Made by a program: the position numbers and the translations under genes. A stretch of DNA of 64,000 nt from contig NZ_BBWR01000002.1 of the NCBI RefSeq assembly GCF_001463905.1, positions 62,001-126,000 on the forward strand. The letters run 5' to 3'. Each line of letters begins with the position of its first letter. Positions within the stretch are counted from its first letter, which is position 1. The notes beneath the pieces were generated by a model. The model was given only the letters and a program-made list of their open reading frames with translations, was not told the origin of the DNA and did no database searches. Origin of the DNA: Aureimonas frigidaquae. Its GTDB lineage: Bacteria > Pseudomonadota > Alphaproteobacteria > Rhizobiales > Rhizobiaceae. Positions 52,060 through 62,099 of this stretch are shown piece by piece.

Positions 52060-53679
52060 ATGACCAACCGTATCTTCGCAATGGTCGCGGGAGGCCTCCT
52101 GGCCTCCGTATGCACGCCGGCCCTGTCCGCTTCGCTCGATGAGGCAGCTTGCACGGCGCTCTCCGGCACCATCATCCCCGCAGGCGCCATCTCGCTTGCA
52201 AGCGGGGATGGACGGGTGGACGGCGCGCAATGGTCGCAAGGGCCGTCTAGCGGCAGTTTTTGCCGGGTCTCCGGCACCATCGCGCCGGTCGATCCGGACG
52301 CGCCGCCCATCGGCTGGCAGGTCAACCTCCCATCCACCTGGAATGGTCGGCTCCTGCAATATGGCGGGGGCGGCTACAATGGCATCCTGCCGGACACGAC
52401 GGGGCCATCCATCCATGGGCCGCTGGATGGACCGGTGCCGCTGGAGCAGGGCTATGTAACCTTCGGCTCCGACAGTGGCCACACCGCCCGCAACACCAAC
52501 GATGCCTCTTTCGCGGCCAATGACGAGGCCCTGGCCAACTACGCCTATATGCACATCAAGAAGACGCTCGATGTCGCGACCGCGCTGGTGCACCGCGCCT
52601 ATGATGCGCGGCCGAAAGCCGTCTATTTCACCGGCGGATCGACCGGCGGGCGGGAGGGGCTGACGGCGGCGCTGCGCTGGCCCGATGCCTATGACGGCAT
52701 CGTCTCCTACTATCCGACGGCCAGCTTCGTCGGGCTGCGACTCTGGGGCGCGGCCTTGAACCGGGCCATCTACGACGAAGGGTCGGCGGGCTGGATCGCG
52801 CCGGATCTCGTCAAGGCGATCGCCGCCCATGCACGGGAAGCCTGCGACGGGCTGGACGGAGCGAAGGATGGGCTTGTCGCCAATGTGGAGGCATGCCGGG
52901 ACCGCGCCCCGCAGGTGATCGAGCACTTCGCCTGCAAGGATGGCGCGGCGGCCGGCACCTGCCTGACGCCGGTGCAGATCGAGCGGACGATCAAGGTCTA
53001 TCACGACGGGTACAGCCTGCCGTACGATTTGGCCAACGGCTTCGACCGCTACCACGGCTACAACATACTGGAAGGCGTGGAGATGAACCTGGGGACGCAG
53101 GCCGCTTATGCGGAACCGGTCGTATCCGGGCCGAACGCCCATCATGCAGCCCGGGCCTATGAATTCTTCCAGCATTTCATCGGCCGCGACGGCAAGCTCG
53201 ACTATCGCAGCTTCGACATTGCCGATCCCGGACCTTACCGCGAACGGCTCCTGGAAATATCGGCCATGGCCGATGCCAACGATCCTGACCTGTCGGCCTT
53301 TGCCGCCAAGGGCGGCAAGATCATCCTGGTCCAGGGGTCGGAGGATCCGAGCGTTTCACCGCTCGGCACGGCAGCCTATTACGAGGCCGTGCGGGAGATG
53401 ATGGGAGCCGACGCGACGGCGAGTTTCATGCGCTTCTACATGCTGCCGGGGCTTGCCCACGCCAAGGGCAACTTCGCTCCGGCCTGGGACAGCCTGTCGG
53501 CGCTGGACAACTGGGTCGTCAACGGCGTGGCGCCCACCGGCTATGTGGCCACCGACACGACGCCAAGCCAGACCCGCGGGCGCACGCTGCCCGTCTGCGA
53601 CTACCCGCAATGGCCGCGCTATGACGGCAGCGGCGACATGCGCGATGCATCAAGCTTCTCCTGCACCACGGGCGAGTGA
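52060..53679 (+). CDS. tannase/feruloyl-esterase family protein lacking the Cys pair
   Basis: 539 residues with a Sec signal (about 1-23). The catalytic elbow is GGSTGGREG with Ser194, the acid is probably Asp in VQGSEDPSV, and His467 lies in PGLAHAKGN. Members of this family normally have the CS-D-HC motif, in which a Cys next to the Ser bonds to a Cys after the His. Here these are Gly193 and Ala468, so both are replaced. It probably hydrolyses an aromatic or hydroxy-acid ester. Confidence 0.9.
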   Translation: MTNRIFAMVAGGLLASVCTPALSASLDEAACTALSGTIIPAGAISLASGDGRVDGAQWSQGPSSGSFCRVSGTIAPVDPDAPPIGWQVNLPSTWNGRLLQYGGGGYNGILPDTTGPSIHGPLDGPVPLEQGYVTFGSDSGHTARNTNDASFAANDEALANYAYMHIKKTLDVATALVHRAYDARPKAVYFTGGSTGGREGLTAALRWPDAYDGIVSYYPTASFVGLRLWGAALNRAIYDEGSAGWIAPDLVKAIAAHAREACDGLDGAKDGLVANVEACRDRAPQVIEHFACKDGAAAGTCLTPVQIERTIKVYHDGYSLPYDLANGFDRYHGYNILEGVEMNLGTQAAYAEPVVSGPNAHHAARAYEFFQHFIGRDGKLDYRSFDIADPGPYRERLLEISAMADANDPDLSAFAAKGGKIILVQGSEDPSVSPLGTAAYYEAVREMMGADATASFMRFYMLPGLAHAKGNFAPAWDSLSALDNWVVNGVAPTGYVATDTTPSQTRGRTLPVCDYPQWPRYDGSGDMRDASSFSCTTGE

Positions 53680-53719
53680 TTGCGACGGCCAGGCAGGGGG
53701 CACTACCCTGCCTGGCCGT

Positions 53720-54553
53720 TCACCCAAAGCGTTCGCGCCAGCCAAGACCTGCGGCGGTATCTCCTGCCGGAACATATTCCAGGCCGATCGATCCCGCATA
53801 GCCGCCTGCGTCCAAAGCGCGGAACAAGGATTGAAAATCGAAACGGCCGGACCCCGGTTCGTGGCGCCCCGGATGGTCCGCAATATGCACATGCGAGATC
53901 AGGCCATGGTGTTTCCGGACGAAGGCGATCGGGTCGACGCCTGCATTGGTGGCGTGGAAAGCATCGAAGAGAAGCGAAAGGTTCGGCGCGCCGACAGCGT
54001 CGAGCGCTCGAAGAGCAATGTCCGGGTGATCGACAAGATAGCCGGAAATGGTCGCCGCCCCGATCGGCTCGATCAGGACGGGAATGCCCGCATCCGCCCC
54101 CGCGGCGGAGGCGAAACGTAGGTTCGAGACGTAGGTCGACCAGACTGTGTCGAACGCGACGCCCGCAGGCGTCAGCCCGGACATGACATGGACGTAGCGG
54201 CTGCCGACAGCCTTGGCATAGGCGAGCCCCGTCGCGACACCCTCGCGGAACTCCGCCTCGCGGCCCGGAAGGCAGGCGATGCCTTTCTCTCCACGGGCGG
54301 GATCGCCCGCCGGAAGGGCCATCTGCACGAAGTTCAAGCCGTGCTCGCGGCACAGCCCAGCGATCCGTTCGGCCGCGATACTATAGGGGCCGGGATGCTC
54401 GACATCCCGGAAACCGCATGCGGCCGCAGCGGCAAAGCGGTCCTCCAACGCGTGTTCGGTAAACATGTATCCAAGATGGGCACTGTAGCGTCGCACCGGG
54501 CGCGTTCCCTGCTGTTGGGCCGTTGTGGAAAGGGGGGTGGTCAGAGCGTCCAT
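53720..54553 (-). CDS. hydroxypyruvate isomerase-like TIM-barrel protein
   Basis: 277 residues, AP endonuclease 2-like barrel. Motifs are GFRDVEHPGPYSI, NFVQMALPAGDPARGEKGIACL, IEPIGAATISGYLV with the metal Glu, LLFDAFHATNAG, HVHIADHPGRHEPGSG and GLEYVPAG. These match Hyi, which interconverts hydroxypyruvate and tartronate semialdehyde. The ATG at 54553 is used; 54571 is possible. It is the last gene of the catabolic operon and overlaps the Ldh gene by 13 bp. Confidence 0.88.
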   Translation of the reverse strand: MDALTTPLSTTAQQQGTRPVRRYSAHLGYMFTEHALEDRFAAAAACGFRDVEHPGPYSIAAERIAGLCREHGLNFVQMALPAGDPARGEKGIACLPGREAEFREGVATGLAYAKAVGSRYVHVMSGLTPAGVAFDTVWSTYVSNLRFASAAGADAGIPVLIEPIGAATISGYLVDHPDIALRALDAVGAPNLSLLFDAFHATNAGVDPIAFVRKHHGLISHVHIADHPGRHEPGSGRFDFQSLFRALDAGGYAGSIGLEYVPAGDTAAGLGWRERFG

Positions 54554-55683
54554 TGCGGCGGCGCCTTGCATCCCGTTTCGGCGGCAAGTTTCAGAAGGTC
54601 GAGGATGGTGTCGGCGGGAAGCGTCAGGCCATCGCGTCGGTTGGCGGCTTCGTTGCGGGCCTCCAACTCACCGGGATAGACGATTTCCTCCACCCCGCGG
54701 GCCAGGGCTACGCCCTTCAGCTCGGCGATGTAATCGTCCATCCGCTGCTCGAATTCGGCCAAAGGCTGGAAGGCTTCGATGTTCAGCGCAAGCATGAGGT
54801 GGCCTGTCCCGCCGCGACGCTCTGCCTGGTACGGGCCGGTCACGGCCTTGCCGAAGCTCGATCCGGTCAGAACGCCCGACAGCATGTCCATGGCCGCCGC
54901 AATGGCGTATCCCTTGTGACCGGCCATCGGCATGGTGATGCCGCCAAGGGCGGCGACGGCATCCGTCGTCGGCGCGCCGTCTGCATCGATGGCCCAACCC
55001 TCCGGGATGGGCAGGCCCTTCTGGCGCGCCAGGTAGATCTTGCCGCGGGCCACTGCCGTATTGGCGATATCGAGCACGAAGGGCGGGTTCGTTCCGGCAG
55101 GTGCTGCCCAGGACCACGGATTGGTGCCAACGGCCTTTTCCCGGCCGCCCCATGGGGCCATGGCCGGGCTGGCATTCGTCGACAGGAAGCCGATGCATCC
55201 CCGGGCGGCGGCCATCAGGGTAAAATACATGGCCGTGCCGAAGTGGTTGGAGTTGCGCACGGCCACCGCCCCGATCCCATGTGCCTTGGCACGCGCGATC
55301 GCCTCTTCTGCCGCGCGGGCGGCCAGGACCTGGCCCATGCCGTCGTGCCCATCGATCACCGCCACAGCGCCGCCATCGACGACGAGTTCGGGCTGCGCCT
55401 GCGCTGCGACCACGCCCGAGCGAATTCGGGCGACATACCAGGGCAGGCGCATCACCCCATGGGACTGGTGCCCCCAAAGGTCCGCCTGGACTAGCGTGTC
55501 GGCCGCCAGTTCCGCGTCCCTGCGCGGCAGGCCGACCGCTTCATAGACGGCGCCCGAAAAGGCCAGAAGGTCCTCTGCGGCAACCCGCGCCGGGGCGATC
55601 GGTTCTCTCAAAGCCAACTCGGCCTCCCTTTCTGGTGCCGCTTTCGTACGGACGAACGACATCGGGTTCATGGTCTCATGCAT
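54541..55683 (-). CDS. Ldh-family NAD(P)-dependent oxidoreductase
   Basis: 380 residues of the malate/L-lactate dehydrogenase superfamily (the ureidoglycolate, diketogulonate and sulfolactate reductases belong here). Characteristic blocks are [32 protein letters not shown] with catalytic His, [20 protein letters not shown] and [18 protein letters not shown]. The ATG at 55683 has GGAGG in front and overlaps the tctA stop by 8 bp. It acts on an unknown 2-hydroxy acid. Confidence 0.92.
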   Translation of the reverse strand: MHETMNPMSFVRTKAAPEREAELALREPIAPARVAAEDLLAFSGAVYEAVGLPRRDAELAADTLVQADLWGHQSHGVMRLPWYVARIRSGVVAAQAQPELVVDGGAVAVIDGHDGMGQVLAARAAEEAIARAKAHGIGAVAVRNSNHFGTAMYFTLMAAARGCIGFLSTNASPAMAPWGGREKAVGTNPWSWAAPAGTNPPFVLDIANTAVARGKIYLARQKGLPIPEGWAIDADGAPTTDAVAALGGITMPMAGHKGYAIAAAMDMLSGVLTGSSFGKAVTGPYQAERRGGTGHLMLALNIEAFQPLAEFEQRMDDYIAELKGVALARGVEEIVYPGELEARNEAANRRDGLTLPADTILDLLKLAAETGCKAPPQWTL

Positions 55684-57184
55684 GCGGCCGGGCCTCCTGC
55701 GCTGTGTGCGAGCGCCGCCGCAACAGGACGGGCACCGCCACCAGAAGGACCGCCAGCACCAGGAGCGACAGAGCAATCGGCTGCGTGACGAAGACGCTCA
55801 TGTCGCCCTGGCTGATGGTCAGCGCCCGACGGAACTGCTGCTCGGCGAGCGGGCCGAGGATGAGGCCGACGATGCAGGGGGCGATCGGCACGTCCACCAC
55901 CCGCATGCCGAACCCGACCAGGCCGACGACCAGGAGGATCACCACATCGACGATGTTGTTGTTGAGCGTGTAGGCGCCCATGCAGGCGACGAGGAGGATG
56001 CCGCCATAGAGCCAGGGGCGCGGGACCTTCAACAGCTTCACCCAGACCGGCGCCATCGGCAGGTTGAGCACGAGCAACATGAGGTTGCCGATATAGAGGC
56101 TGGCGATCAGGCCCCAGACAAGCTGCGGATTGTTGTCGAACAGGAGCGGCCCCGGCTGCAGGCCGTATTGCTGGAAGGCGGCCAGCAGAATGGCTGCGGT
56201 TGCCGAAGTCGGCAGGCCGAGGGCGAGGAGTGGCGCCAGAACCCCGGCTGCCGACGCATTGTTGGCGGCTTCCGGCCCGGCAACGGCTTCGATGGCGCCA
56301 TGCCCGAACTCTTCCGGGTGCTTGGAAAGCCGCTTTTCGGTCAGGTAGGACAGGAAGGTCGGGATTTCCGAGCCGCCGGCAGGCAGGGCGCCGATCGGGA
56401 AGCCGATCGCCGTGCCGCGAAGCCACGGCTTCCAGGAGCGGCGCCAGTCCTCCCGGCTCATCCAGCGCGAGCCCTCCATCTTGAAAAGCTCTTCGGACTC
56501 GAAGCGATGCCGGGCGGCGGTGTACATGGTTTCGCCCACGGCAAAGAGCCCGACTGCCACGACGACGACGTCGATACCGTCGAGAAGCTCGGGGATGCCG
56601 AGCGTCATGCGGGTCTGCCCGGTCTGGAGGTCGATGCCCACCAGGCCGACCGCAAGGCCGAGAAGCAGGCTGGCCAGTCCGCGTGGAAGCGACGAGCCGA
56701 GCAGCGCGGTGACTGTCGTCAGCGCCAGGATCATCAACGCGAAATACTCCGCCGGGCCGAACAGAAGCGCCAGCCGGACCATGAGCGGAGCGACGAAGGT
56801 GAGCGCCAGCGTAGCGATCGTCCCGGCGATGAAGGAGCCGATGGCGGCCGTCGCCAGCGCCTGGGCGCCGCGGCCCTTGCGGGCCATGGCGTGTCCGTCC
56901 AGCGCCGTTACGATGGAGGCGGATTCGCCGGGCGTGTTCAGAAGGATCGACGTCGTCGAGCCGCCATACATGGCGCCGTAGTAGATCCCGGCAAACATGA
57001 TGAAGGCGCTGGTCGGATCGAGATTATAGGTCACCGGCAGGAGGAGGGCGACGGTCAGGGCAGGGCCGATGCCCGGCAGGACGCCGATCGCCGTACCGAG
57101 CGTCACGCCGACGGCGGACCAGAACAGGTTGATCGGGGTCAGGGCGACAAGGAAGCCGTCCCCAAGGGCTGCAAGCGTGTTCAT
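55676..57184 (-). CDS. tctA: tripartite tricarboxylate transporter, large permease
   Basis: 502 residues with about twelve membrane spans. The TctA signature regions are [40 protein letters not shown] and [25 protein letters not shown]. It is the large membrane subunit of a TctABC importer for di- or tricarboxylates. Confidence 0.96.
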   Translation of the reverse strand: MNTLAALGDGFLVALTPINLFWSAVGVTLGTAIGVLPGIGPALTVALLLPVTYNLDPTSAFIMFAGIYYGAMYGGSTTSILLNTPGESASIVTALDGHAMARKGRGAQALATAAIGSFIAGTIATLALTFVAPLMVRLALLFGPAEYFALMILALTTVTALLGSSLPRGLASLLLGLAVGLVGIDLQTGQTRMTLGIPELLDGIDVVVVAVGLFAVGETMYTAARHRFESEELFKMEGSRWMSREDWRRSWKPWLRGTAIGFPIGALPAGGSEIPTFLSYLTEKRLSKHPEEFGHGAIEAVAGPEAANNASAAGVLAPLLALGLPTSATAAILLAAFQQYGLQPGPLLFDNNPQLVWGLIASLYIGNLMLLVLNLPMAPVWVKLLKVPRPWLYGGILLVACMGAYTLNNNIVDVVILLVVGLVGFGMRVVDVPIAPCIVGLILGPLAEQQFRRALTISQGDMSVFVTQPIALSLLVLAVLLVAVPVLLRRRSHTAQEARPHA

Positions 57185-57232
57185 GATGTCACCTGGCTTT
57201 GAAGGGGGCGGCCGTGGACGAGGGAAGCGGCA

Positions 57233-57730
57233 TCACAGCTCGTCTTCCACCGGATCGACGATGTTTTCGATGAGGGAGCCGAGCGGCAGGTCGAGGCTCA
57301 GGCCGTAGTCGAAGACAAGGTAGGTCAGGCCCGTCAGCCCAAGTCCGATCAGGATGTTGAGGGCGGTGCGCCGGCTGCCGAAGGCGCGCGCGCCGGCGAC
57401 GAACAGCATCGTCCCCGTGACGATCCAGCCGAGCGTTTCCAGAAGGAAGATCATGGCAAGGAAGCCGAGCGCGATAATGGCGACGGGCGCAAAGTCGAGT
57501 TCGACACGCTGCTCTTCCGACGGGTGCCTGGCATAGGCCTCGTAGAGGAGCCAGGCGCCGACGGCGACGAGGCCGGCGGCGATGATGAAGGGGAAGAGCT
57601 TCGGCCCGCCCCCTCCGCCCGCAAAGCTCACGGGCATCCGGATGGTCTCGACCGTCACGAAGACGCCGAGGACGAGGACGGCCATGCCGAGAAGGAACTC
57701 GCCGATCCTGAACGCGCGGTCTGATGTCAT
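57233..57730 (-). CDS. tctB: tripartite tricarboxylate transporter, small permease
   Basis: 165 residues with four membrane spans (GEFLLGMAVLVLGVFVTVET; KLFPFIIAAGLVAVGAWLLYEA; VAIIALGFLAMIFLLETLGWIV; and LIGLGLTGLTYLVFDYGL). This is the standard TctB layout. GGAGGAGC precedes the ATG. Confidence 0.94.
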   Translation of the reverse strand: MTSDRAFRIGEFLLGMAVLVLGVFVTVETIRMPVSFAGGGGGPKLFPFIIAAGLVAVGAWLLYEAYARHPSEEQRVELDFAPVAIIALGFLAMIFLLETLGWIVTGTMLFVAGARAFGSRRTALNILIGLGLTGLTYLVFDYGLSLDLPLGSLIENIVDPVEDEL

Positions 57731-57755
57731 CGCCGAGCTCCTCCCGTCTGTCGGC

Positions 57756-58742
57756 TTACTGGACGATGCCGGCTTCGCGCAGAGCGCCGCCGATCCGCTC
57801 CTGTTCCTCAGCCAGGAAGGCCTGGAACGCGTCGGCCGGGAGGTAGGTGTCCAGCCATCCGCGCCGCTTGAGCGCTTCCTGCCAGGCCGGCGTTTTGACC
57901 ATCGCGTCGATTGCGGCCTTCAGGGCCTCCTTGTCCTTTGCGGGGGTTCGTGGATGCACCATCACGCCGCGCCAGTTGACGATGGCCAGATCAACACCGG
58001 CCTCCTTCAGCGTCGGAACGTCGACGCCCTCCATCCGCGTGTCGCCGGAAACGGCAAGGGCTCGCAGCTGGCCTGCCTCGACCTGCGAGCGGAACTCCTC
58101 GTAGCCGCTGACGCCCACCGTGGCGTGGCCGCCGAGCGTGGAGGCCAGGACCTCGCCACCGCCTGCATGCACCACGTAATTCACCTTGGTCGGGTCGACG
58201 CCGACGGTCTTGGCGATGAGCCCGACCATGACGTGATCGACGCCGCCGATGGAGCCGCCGGCCCAGGACACCGCGCCGGGGTTCTCCTTCAGCTTTGCCA
58301 CGAGGTCGGCCATCGTCTTGATGTCCGAGTTTGCGGGAACGACGATGGCCTCGGCCTCACCCATGAGGCGGGCGACGGGCTCAACCTGGTCGAGCGTAAC
58401 CTGCGACTTGGTCGTCAGGACGCCGCCGACCAGGGCAAAACCGATGATGAGGGCGTTCGGATGGCGCGGCCGCGCCGTCACGTATTGCGCAAGGCCCACC
58501 GTTCCGCCGCCACCGGGCGCGTTCTCGACCTCCACGCTGGTGGCGAGCTTGTCCTCCTGAAGGGCGGCCTGCATCGTGCGGGCAAGCTGGTCGTAGCCGC
58601 TGCCGGGGCTGCTGGGCGCCATGATGCGCAGGCCATCGATGGGCTTCAGGTCCTGCGCGAAAGCCGGTGCACCCGGCACAAGAGCCAGTGCGGCTGCGGC
58701 GGCCGCCAGCACGGCAAAGCGGCGTCGGTTGATCGTGGTCAT
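57756..58742 (-). CDS. tctC: tripartite tricarboxylate transporter, solute-binding protein
   Basis: 328 residues, signal peptide with twin arginine-like start (NRRRFAVLAAAAAALALVPGAPAFA). The Bug-fold protein has LKPIDGLRIMAPSSPGSGYDQLART, ENAPGGGGTVGLAQYV and the domain 2 loop GAVSWAGGSIGGVDH. GGGAGGAAG precedes the ATG. It binds the imported carboxylate in the periplasm. Confidence 0.95.
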   Translation of the reverse strand: MTTINRRRFAVLAAAAAALALVPGAPAFAQDLKPIDGLRIMAPSSPGSGYDQLARTMQAALQEDKLATSVEVENAPGGGGTVGLAQYVTARPRHPNALIIGFALVGGVLTTKSQVTLDQVEPVARLMGEAEAIVVPANSDIKTMADLVAKLKENPGAVSWAGGSIGGVDHVMVGLIAKTVGVDPTKVNYVVHAGGGEVLASTLGGHATVGVSGYEEFRSQVEAGQLRALAVSGDTRMEGVDVPTLKEAGVDLAIVNWRGVMVHPRTPAKDKEALKAAIDAMVKTPAWQEALKRRGWLDTYLPADAFQAFLAEEQERIGGALREAGIVQ

Positions 58743-58913
58743 GGTTCTTCCTCCCGTTTCGTCTGTCGGAACCCGCCGCGCGCGGTCGGGGTATGCGTGG
58801 CTGCGTCGGGCGAGGGGCGCGTGCGGGGCCGTCTGGGCGCGTATTCGCCGCCTCGCTCGGGGTTGGATGCCCGTGTCTTGCTGCCGGCGCCTCCCGCGCC
58901 GGCAGCCCTGCGC

Positions 58914-59318
58914 TCAGCGGCCGTGTTCTGCGTCGATGGTGCGTGTGTCGCCCGTCGCCACGATGGTGCGCGTCGCGTCGACATTGGCGTAGATCCAGAG
59001 GATCTTCATCGGCTCGGTATCGGACGCGTTGATGAAGCGGTGGGGCAGGTTGGCCGGAATGAAGGTCGTATCCTGCGCCTTCAGCCTGTGTTGCGCGCCG
59101 TCGATCTCGGCAATCGCATCGCCTTCGAGAAGCATCACGCTTTCCTCGCAATTGTGGCTGTGCACGGGGATCGCGGCGCCCGGCTCGAAGACGGTGATGC
59201 CGTTGATGAAGCTGGTCGTGCCCGAGGCGCGGTTGACGAGCGGAATGGTCCGCGCGCCACCGCCGCGCTCATGCGCCTTGATCTCGTCTGGTCGGAAGAT
59301 GTGGGGCTGCTGGCTCAT
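58914..59318 (-). CDS. cupin-domain protein of the catabolic operon
   Basis: 134 residues from the ATG at 59318, overlapping the aldehyde dehydrogenase stop (ATGA). Cupin motif 1 is PVHSHNCEESVMLLEGDA and motif 2 is PANLPHRFINASDTEPMKILWIY. It resembles small metal-binding cupins in sugar and hydroxyacid pathways. An isomerase or sensor role is possible. Confidence 0.88.
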   Translation of the reverse strand: MSQQPHIFRPDEIKAHERGGGARTIPLVNRASGTTSFINGITVFEPGAAIPVHSHNCEESVMLLEGDAIAEIDGAQHRLKAQDTTFIPANLPHRFINASDTEPMKILWIYANVDATRTIVATGDTRTIDAEHGR

Positions 59319-60730
59319 GAGGTCGTGTCCTTGCGGGGCTTGGTATCCGATGCCGGAGCGGCCTTCACGGGGCCGATCCAAAGCGTCTTGATGTTGGTGA
59401 ATTCGCGGATGCCATGGGCACCGAGTTCCCGGCCGTAGCCCGAGCGCTTGATGCCGCCGAAGGGCAGGCGCGCATCCGACGCGACCATGCCGTTGATGAA
59501 GACGGCGCCCGCGTCGATCCGCCTGGCGTAGTGGCTGGCCTTCTCCACATCGCGCGTCCAGAGCGCGGCCCCGAGGCCGAACTCCGTGCGGTTCGCAAGG
59601 GCGATGGCATCTTCGGCGTCCTTCGCCCGCACGATCGCCGCGACGGGTCCGAAGGTCTCCTCGCAGAAGGCGACGAGGTCGGGCGTCACATTATCGATGA
59701 CGGTCGGCTCATACCAGAAACCCGGCCCCTCGACCGGCTTGCCGCCCGTCTTGCAGGTGCCACCGGCTGCCAGCGTCCGCTCGACCTGGTCGTGCAGACC
59801 ATCGCGCAGATTGGCGCGGGCCATGGGGCCGATATGGGTGTCGCGTTCGGTCGGATCGCCCACTTTCAGGGCCCGGACCCCGTCGACGAAGAGCGCGACG
59901 AAGCGGTCGGCAACGCTGTCCTCGACGATGAAGCGCTTGGCGTTCACGCAGGACTGGCCGACATTGATGTAGCGCGCCTTGACGGCAACCTTGGCGGCCT
60001 CCTCGATATCGGCGTCGGCAAGAACGATGAAGGGATCCGAGCCTCCCAGTTCGAGGACCTGCTTCTTCAACGCCTTACCGGCTTGCGCCGCGACGATGGC
60101 GCCGACCTCCGTGGAGCCGGTCAGGGTCACGGCGGCGATGCGCTCATCGGCGATGATCCCGGCGATCTTGTCGGTGCCGATCAGAAGGGTCGAGAACAGC
60201 CCGGCCGGGCAGCCGGCTTCCTCCATCGCGTCCTGGATCGCCAGGGCGCATTGCGGCACGTTGTTGGCGTGCTTCAGGACCGCACCGTTGCCGGCCGCGA
60301 AGGCCGGCGCGGCAAAGCGGAAGAACTGCCAGAACGGGTAGTTCCAGGGCATGATCGCCAGGACGACGCCGATCGGGTCGTAGACGATCGCACTGTGCGT
60401 GGCGTTGGAGGCGACGATTTCGTCCGCCAGGAAGCGCGGCGCCGCCTCCACGTAGAACTCGCAGGTCACGGCGCATTTCTCGATCTCGGCCTCTGCCTCG
60501 ACGATGGGCTTGCCCATTTCCGCCGTGATCAGCGCGGCATATTTCGCCTTGTTGGTGCGCAGAACCCTGGCAAGCTCCGTCAGAAGGCCGACCCGCTCGC
60601 CGATGGGCCTGAAGCGCCAGATGGCCTGCGCTTCGCTGGCTGCGGCAAGCGCCGTGTCGATCTCTGCGTCACTCTGAAACCCGTAGCGTGCCAGCTCCTG
60701 GCCGGTCGCCGGATTGATGGATGTGATCAT
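59315..60730 (-). CDS. NAD(P)-dependent succinate-semialdehyde-type dehydrogenase
   Basis: 471 residues, aldehyde dehydrogenase superfamily. Cofactor region MPWNYPFWQFFRFAAPAFAAGN, catalytic Glu in LELGGSDPF and catalytic Cys in GQSCVNAKRF, with PFGGIKRSGYGRELG near the end. Closest in pattern to the GabD class. In this operon it may oxidise a semialdehyde or glycolaldehyde made from the imported acid. Confidence 0.94.
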   Translation of the reverse strand: MITSINPATGQELARYGFQSDAEIDTALAAASEAQAIWRFRPIGERVGLLTELARVLRTNKAKYAALITAEMGKPIVEAEAEIEKCAVTCEFYVEAAPRFLADEIVASNATHSAIVYDPIGVVLAIMPWNYPFWQFFRFAAPAFAAGNGAVLKHANNVPQCALAIQDAMEEAGCPAGLFSTLLIGTDKIAGIIADERIAAVTLTGSTEVGAIVAAQAGKALKKQVLELGGSDPFIVLADADIEEAAKVAVKARYINVGQSCVNAKRFIVEDSVADRFVALFVDGVRALKVGDPTERDTHIGPMARANLRDGLHDQVERTLAAGGTCKTGGKPVEGPGFWYEPTVIDNVTPDLVAFCEETFGPVAAIVRAKDAEDAIALANRTEFGLGAALWTRDVEKASHYARRIDAGAVFINGMVASDARLPFGGIKRSGYGRELGAHGIREFTNIKTLWIGPVKAAPASDTKPRKDTTS

Positions 60731-60753
60731 CTGTCGTGTCCTCGAAACATGCG

Positions 60754-61839
60754 TCAGGCGGTGCGGCGCTGAGGCGCGCGCGCGGCCAGGATGGCGCAGA
60801 GCCGGTCGGTGAAAGCGCGGGTGCCGAGCGTCCCGCCGACATCCGCCGTGCGCTGCGTGCGGTCGGCGAGGGCGTCCTCGACGCTGTCCTCGATCAGCGT
60901 AGCTGTCTGCAGGACACGCTCGTCGCCCACCCGCCGGCCATGCCAGGCAAGGAGCATGGCGGCCGAAAGGATCAGCGAAACGGGGTTCGCCTTGTCCTCA
61001 TTCTGGATATCGGGGGCGGAGCCGTGCTGCGCCTGTGCGACGGCGATGGTGTCGCCTTCGTTCAGCGATCCGCCGAGGCCCAGGCTCCCCGACAGTTCGG
61101 ATGCCTCGTCCGACAGGATGTCGCCGAACATATTGGTCGTCACGATCACGTCGAAGCTTTCCGGACGGCGGATCAGCAACGCCGCCGCCGCATCGACGAT
61201 CAGCTCTTCCAGTTCGACGCCGGGATATTCGGCAGCGACCTTGCGGACTTCGCGCAGGAACAACCCGTCCGAGAGTTTGACGACGTTCGCCTTATGGACC
61301 GCAGTCACCTTGCGCCTGCGCTTTGCCGCGATCTCGAAAGCGGCGCGGGCGACACGCTGCGACGCCTTCGCCGTGATCTTGCGAATGGAGAAGGCAGAGT
61401 CCGCGTCCGGCATGAATTCGCCCGAACCGGCAAACATGTTGCGGTCGGAGTAGAAACCCTCGGTATTCTCGCGCACGATCACCAGATCCATCGGCGTGCG
61501 CAGAATGGACAGATCGGGGCGCGAGCGGCACGGGCGGATATTGGCGTAGAGCTCGAACTTGGTGCGCAGCTCGCCGGACGGGTTGATGCCGCCCTTGTCA
61601 CGCGCCGGATAGTCGTAATGGGAGACGGGGCCGAGGATCACGCCATCGACCTGCGGTATCCGCTCCATCACGGATTGCGGCAGCGTCGTGCCTTGTTCGG
61701 CAAGGCTCTTCAACCCGATATCATGGCTCTCATACGTGATCTTCGCGCCTGTGACAGCGCAGGCCGCCTCAAGGACACGCAAACTCGCCTGGGTAATTTC
61801 CGGACCGATCCCGTCACCGGGAAGAACGATGATATGCAT
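60754..61839 (-). CDS. isocitrate/isopropylmalate/tartrate-type dehydrogenase
   Basis: 361 residues from the ATG at 61839 (GGGAG upstream). Beta-decarboxylating dehydrogenase family: LPGDGIGPEIT, LYANIRPCRS, VIVRENTEGFYSD, VHKANVVKLSDGLF with the catalytic Lys, VTTNMFGDILSDEASEL and HGSAPDIQNEDKANP. In a carboxylate operon it is more likely a tartrate/3-substituted malate dehydrogenase than LeuB or Icd. It is the first gene of the operon. Confidence 0.93.
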   Translation of the reverse strand: MHIIVLPGDGIGPEITQASLRVLEAACAVTGAKITYESHDIGLKSLAEQGTTLPQSVMERIPQVDGVILGPVSHYDYPARDKGGINPSGELRTKFELYANIRPCRSRPDLSILRTPMDLVIVRENTEGFYSDRNMFAGSGEFMPDADSAFSIRKITAKASQRVARAAFEIAAKRRRKVTAVHKANVVKLSDGLFLREVRKVAAEYPGVELEELIVDAAAALLIRRPESFDVIVTTNMFGDILSDEASELSGSLGLGGSLNEGDTIAVAQAQHGSAPDIQNEDKANPVSLILSAAMLLAWHGRRVGDERVLQTATLIEDSVEDALADRTQRTADVGGTLGTRAFTDRLCAILAARAPQRRTA

Positions 61840-61948
61840 GCGGCGATGCTCCCGAAAAAGCGCGGTGGACGCAGCGATGCTGGGCATGACCGCCTCCCGA
61901 TGGTCGTGGACGTCGCTGCTCCTCCCAGAGCATCGACGCCAAATTGAT

Positions 61949-61977
61949 TGTCACATGATAATTTTTGTGACATGTCA
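61949..61977. promoter_or_regulatory. operator candidates between the catabolic operon and gntR
   Basis: TGTCACA (61949-61955) and TGTGACA (61966-61972) are perfect inverted repeats with a 10-bp AT-rich spacer. TGACATGTCA at 61968-61977 is a second perfect palindrome that overlaps the right arm. They lie in the 260-bp region between divergent genes, where a GntR protein would act. Confidence 0.65.
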
Positions 61978-62099
61978 TTGAAAGCTACTTATGACAATAT
62001 CGGACGGTGCGCAAGCCCTGTGGCGGAGCAACCTTCAAATCGGAAAGCGTGGTATAGAAGCGGCCACCTCAGGACGCAGGCGCAAACGGGACGACCAGA

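Noticed and set aside
55670-57202. 510-residue plus-strand open frame
   Set aside because: It is the antisense shadow of tctA, with a low-complexity charged composition and no family signature.
57582-59438. 618-residue plus-strand open frame
   Set aside because: It is antisense to tctC and the cupin gene, which carry signal peptide and family motifs.
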